From: Sulfurivermis fontis
GTDB lineage: Bacteria > Pseudomonadota > Gammaproteobacteria > Thiohalomonadales > Thiohalomonadaceae
Length of the DNA stretch: 64,000 nt
Assembly (NCBI RefSeq): GCF_004001245.1
Contig: NZ_AP018724.1
Coordinates: 62,001 to 126,000 of the forward strand
Reading direction: 5' to 3'
The notes below the pieces were generated by a model. That model did no database searches. It saw only the letters and a list, made by a program, of their open reading frames with translations, and was not told the DNA's origin. Numbering within the stretch: the first letter of the stretch is position 1; each line of letters starts with the position of its first letter. Made by a program: the position numbers and the translations under genes. Below are positions 61,489 to 64,000 of the stretch, piece after piece.

Positions 61489-62112
61489 ATGACCAATTCC
61501 AAGCGGGAGACGATCCTGAGCCTGTTACGACTTGAAGGCGTGGCCAGCCACGCCATGAGCATCCCGGCGCTGGAGGTGGCGGCGGGGGAATGCGTCTGCA
61601 TTTCGGGACCCTCCGGCGCCGGCAAGAGCCTGTTGCTGCGCGCCATCGCCGACCTCGACCCCCATGACGGCCGGGTCTGGCTGGACGGGCGTGAGGCGCG
61701 CGAATACAGGCCGTGGGACTGGCGCCGTCTGGTCGGGCTGCTGCCGGCGGAGAGCCAGTGGTGGCGCGAGCGGGTAGGCGAGCATTTTGCGGAGGTGGAC
61801 GAGGCGCAGTGGCGGGCCCTGGGCTTGGGCCGCGAAACCCTGGACTGGCAGGTGGCGCGCTGTTCCACCGGCGAGCGCCAGCGTCTGGCTTTGCTGCGCC
61901 TGCTGGCCAACCAGCCGCGCGTGTTGCTGCTGGACGAGCCGACGGCGGCCCTCGATCCGGCCTCGGTACAGCGGGTCGAGGCGCTGGTGGCCGCCTACCG
62001 CGAGCAGCGACAGGCGGCGGTACTGTGGGTGAGCCATGATCCGGCGCAGATGCAGCGCGTGGCCAGCCGCCAGATCCGCATCGTGGCCGGCAGGCTGGAG
62101 GAGGCGGCATGA
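61489..62112 (+). CDS. fetA: ABC transporter ATP-binding protein FetA (YbbL)
   Basis: A 207-residue ATPase with Walker [10 protein letters not shown], signature [15 protein letters not shown], Walker [13 protein letters not shown] and H-loop WVSHDPAQM. The compact size and pairing with a YbbM-type permease identify FetA, linked in E. coli to iron export and oxidative-stress resistance. ATGACC follows GGGGGAGGA. It overlaps fetB by 4 bp. Confidence 0.88.
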   Translation: MTNSKRETILSLLRLEGVASHAMSIPALEVAAGECVCISGPSGAGKSLLLRAIADLDPHDGRVWLDGREAREYRPWDWRRLVGLLPAESQWWRERVGEHFAEVDEAQWRALGLGRETLDWQVARCSTGERQRLALLRLLANQPRVLLLDEPTAALDPASVQRVEALVAAYREQRQAAVLWVSHDPAQMQRVASRQIRIVAGRLEEAA

Positions 62113-62906
62113 GTGTCATCGCGCTGTCTCCCTTTGACCTCGGCCTGGCGGCACTGCTGGTGTTGCTGCTGGCCGGCTTGTCCTGGCGCCTGCAACTGGC
62201 CATGGAGCGCAAGTTGCTCGTGGCTGCCCTGCGCACCACCATCCAGCTTCTGCTCATCGGTCTGGTGCTCAAGGCGCTGTTCGACAACGCGCAGTGGTGG
62301 TGGGTGAGCCTGATGGCTCTCATCATGCTGGCGGTGGCGGGGCGCGAGGTGATGGCGCGGCAGCAGCGCCGCTTCAGCGGCTGGCGCGGTTACGGCGTCG
62401 GCACCAGCGCCATGTTTGTATCGTCATTTACCGTCACGGTGATGGCCCTGATCGTGATCATCGGCAATGACCCCTGGTACAAACCGCAATATGCCATTCC
62501 GCTGCTTGGTATGGTCTTGGGAAATACCATGAATGGCATTGCACTCGGCATGGACCGCCTCACCAACGGTGCCTGGCAGCAGCGCGCGGTGATCGAGGCA
62601 CGGCTGATGCTCGGCCAGAATGCCATGGAGGCGGTGAGCGACCTGCGCCGCGAGGCGATGCGCGTCGGCATGATCCCGATGATCAATTCCATGGCCGCCG
62701 CCGGCGTGGTCAGCCTGCCCGGCATGATGACCGGCCAGATCCTCGCCGGCACACCGCCGCTGGAGGCGGTGAAATACCAGATCCTGGTGATGTTCCTCAT
62801 CACCGCCGGCACCGGTTTCGGCACCATGGTGGCGGTATGGCGCGGCGCGCGCGGCCTGTTCGACGAGCGTGACCGGCTGCGGCTGGAGCGGTTGTCCGGT
62901 CCGTAG
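62109..62906 (+). CDS. fetB: ABC transporter permease FetB (YbbM)
   Basis: A 265-residue inner-membrane protein of the UPF0014 family. It has about seven helices, RTTIQLLLIGLVLKALF, the loop VSSFTVTVMALIVIIGNDPWYKPQYAIPLLGMVLGNTMNGIALG pattern, EARLMLGQNAMEAV and MINSMAAAGVVSLPGMMTGQILAG. It pairs with FetA. Confidence 0.9.
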   Translation: MSVIALSPFDLGLAALLVLLLAGLSWRLQLAMERKLLVAALRTTIQLLLIGLVLKALFDNAQWWWVSLMALIMLAVAGREVMARQQRRFSGWRGYGVGTSAMFVSSFTVTVMALIVIIGNDPWYKPQYAIPLLGMVLGNTMNGIALGMDRLTNGAWQQRAVIEARLMLGQNAMEAVSDLRREAMRVGMIPMINSMAAAGVVSLPGMMTGQILAGTPPLEAVKYQILVMFLITAGTGFGTMVAVWRGARGLFDERDRLRLERLSGP

Positions 62907-62944
62907 CCCGTGACGTGGCGTCGTTGAAGATCAAGGAGGTGTCC

Positions 62945-63397
62945 ATGCATTTACGTTTGACGCTGTTGCTGATGTCAGTGTGCCTGGCGCCGGCCTTTGC
63001 CGCCGGTGTCTACAAGTGGGTAGATGAGCAGGGCCAGGTGCACTTCGGTGAACGACCGCCGGCACGGGCACAGGCGCAGGAACTGCAGCTGAAGGTGCTG
63101 CCAGCGGCGCCTGCCGCGACCCCGACCGAGGCGGAACGGCGCGACAACGAACAGCGCCTGCTGCGGGCCTTCGAAGAGGAGCGCGAGCTGAAGAAGGCGC
63201 AGGAGGAGCAGAGCCGGAAAGAGCAGGCGCAGCGCGAACGCAACTGTATCCTGGCGCGCGACCGCCTGCGCCGTTATCGCAGCGCCGGCAGCCTGTACAA
63301 CCTGGATCAGCAGGGTAACCGCGTCACCCTCGGCGAGAATGAGCGCGCGGCGGCGGAGCAGCGCGCCGAGCAGGATGTGGCGCGCTGGTGCGACTGA
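62945..63397 (+). CDS. DUF4124 domain-containing secreted protein
   Basis: A 150-residue protein with a signal peptide ending PAFA (residue 19), then GVYKWVDEQGQVHFGERPP, the standard DUF4124 start. An Ala/Glu/Arg-rich helical region follows (EERELKKAQEEQSRKEQ) and two cysteines (ERNCIL and ARWCD end). The SD AAGGAGG is optimal. The function is unknown. Confidence 0.85.
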   Translation: MHLRLTLLLMSVCLAPAFAAGVYKWVDEQGQVHFGERPPARAQAQELQLKVLPAAPAATPTEAERRDNEQRLLRAFEEERELKKAQEEQSRKEQAQRERNCILARDRLRRYRSAGSLYNLDQQGNRVTLGENERAAAEQRAEQDVARWCD

Positions 63398-63467
63398 GCC
63401 CCGAGTGGTTACGCCGCGCAGCACCCAGCCCGAAGTCAGGCGGGGCAGGCTGAAGCCCGCCCTGTGA

Positions 63468-64000
63468 TCAGCCGGCGATTTTTGCGAATGCCTCTTTCAT
63501 GAACGGCGGCAGGGCCAGCGCGCCCTGGTGCACCTCGGCGCTGTAGTAGCGGGTGGGGAAGGGTTTGGCCACGGCGTCGGCAATGCGGAATCCCTTGAAG
63601 GCGTGTTTGGCGGCCATGGTGCAGGTCCACCAGCCGGAGGGGTACACCGGCTGCGGGAAGTGCAGGGTCTGCACGTCGGCATAGCCGGCGCCGCGCATGG
63701 CCTTGTGCATGTCGGTGAGGATCTGCATGTTGAGCAGGGGCGACTCGCTCTGTTGCACGATGATGCCATCGTCCCCCAGCGCGCGGTGGCAATCGCGGAA
63801 GAACGGCTCGGAGAACAGGCCGATGGCCGGGCCCACCGGGTCGGTGCTGTCGACGATGATCACGTCATAGCTGCCGGGCGTCGCCTCCTGCACCCACTGG
63901 ATGCCGTCGGCGAAGTGCAGTTCGGCGCGCGGGTCGTTGTTGGATTCGCACAGTTCGGGGAAGAACCTTTCCGCGGCGCGGGTGACGCCGGCATCGATAT
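63468..64000 (-). CDS. speE: Polyamine aminopropyltransferase (spermidine synthase), partial
   Basis: The 3' part (about 177 codons) of a minus-strand gene whose start is beyond the right edge. The frame is open to 64000. Visible motifs include NNDPRAELHFADGIQWV, the catalytic YDVIIVDSTDPVGPA (Asp for putrescine deprotonation), QSESPLL and FPQPVYPSGWWTCTMAAK. It transfers aminopropyl from decarboxylated SAM to putrescine. Confidence 0.93.
   Translation of the reverse strand, partial: IDAGVTRAAERFFPELCESNNDPRAELHFADGIQWVQEATPGSYDVIIVDSTDPVGPAIGLFSEPFFRDCHRALGDDGIIVQQSESPLLNMQILTDMHKAMRGAGYADVQTLHFPQPVYPSGWWTCTMAAKHAFKGFRIADAVAKPFPTRYYSAEVHQGALALPPFMKEAFAKIAG

Overview
The window looks like a chromosomal segment of a GC-rich gammaproteobacterium, probably a free-living one in or near the Chromatiales/Pseudomonas-like lineages. 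This rests on a complete MSHA-type IV pilus locus, the Pseudomonas-like order gshB-(apbE)-tonB-yqgE-ruvX-pyrR-pyrB-pyrC', the block gpmI-envC-ctpA-yibQ, and secB-gpsA-trmL. No rRNA, tRNA, CRISPR array or prophage is visible. The lineage is inferred from gene content and order only.

Layout. 1-6463: the end of katG, YbjN and DUF2333 proteins, a frameshifted HIT-like protein, and a metal-transport-like cassette (DUF2796, ABC ATPase, FtsX permease, DUF3299 lipoprotein; the permease is frameshifted). 6556-12348 (minus): cytochrome c, DJ-1 protein, YibQ, CtpA, EnvC-like activator and GpmI. 12618-17609 (mostly plus): a two-cysteine ArsR regulator with DUF2892 and rhodanese proteins, grxC, trxC, secB, gpsA, trmL (minus) and class 1B pyrD. 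17751-41634: the MSHA locus (mshI, PilN-like, J, K, L, M, N, E, G, F, A, C, D, O, P, Q), heavily invaded by mobile and addiction modules. 41793-49902 (minus): pyrK, pyrC', pyrB, pyrR, ruvX, yqgE, tonB, apbE-like, gshB. 50060-58389: an unknown lipoprotein, orphan histidine kinase, DUF2189 protein, rep, a small membrane protein, comM, ubiK. 58621-64000: a porin-glnK-amtB nitrogen operon behind a sigma-54 promoter and an NtrC-like site, a CDGSH protein, fetAB, a DUF4124 protein and partial speE.

The MSHA locus has been remodelled. A RAYT transposon lies between mshA and mshC, and its terminal repeat now supplies the mshC start codon and prepilin leader. A mazF-type module sits between mshO and mshP. 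A vapBC pair, an ECF sigma gene and a nucleotidyltransferase pair sit between mshP and mshQ. An ISL3-family IS splits mshQ, with an 8-bp target duplication. The assembly ATPase, secretin, platform and major pilin genes remain open.

Two families of non-coding repeat stand out. One is a 153-bp MITE-like element (five copies) with 20-bp inverted ends and 4-bp YTAR target duplications; four copies directly abut a gene's stop codon. The other is a set of five intergenic elements built from 7-bp units (consensus RAGNNNC) in two opposed arrays of four to five units; each fills the space between two genes almost exactly. The heptamer arrays are the most unusual structure in the window.
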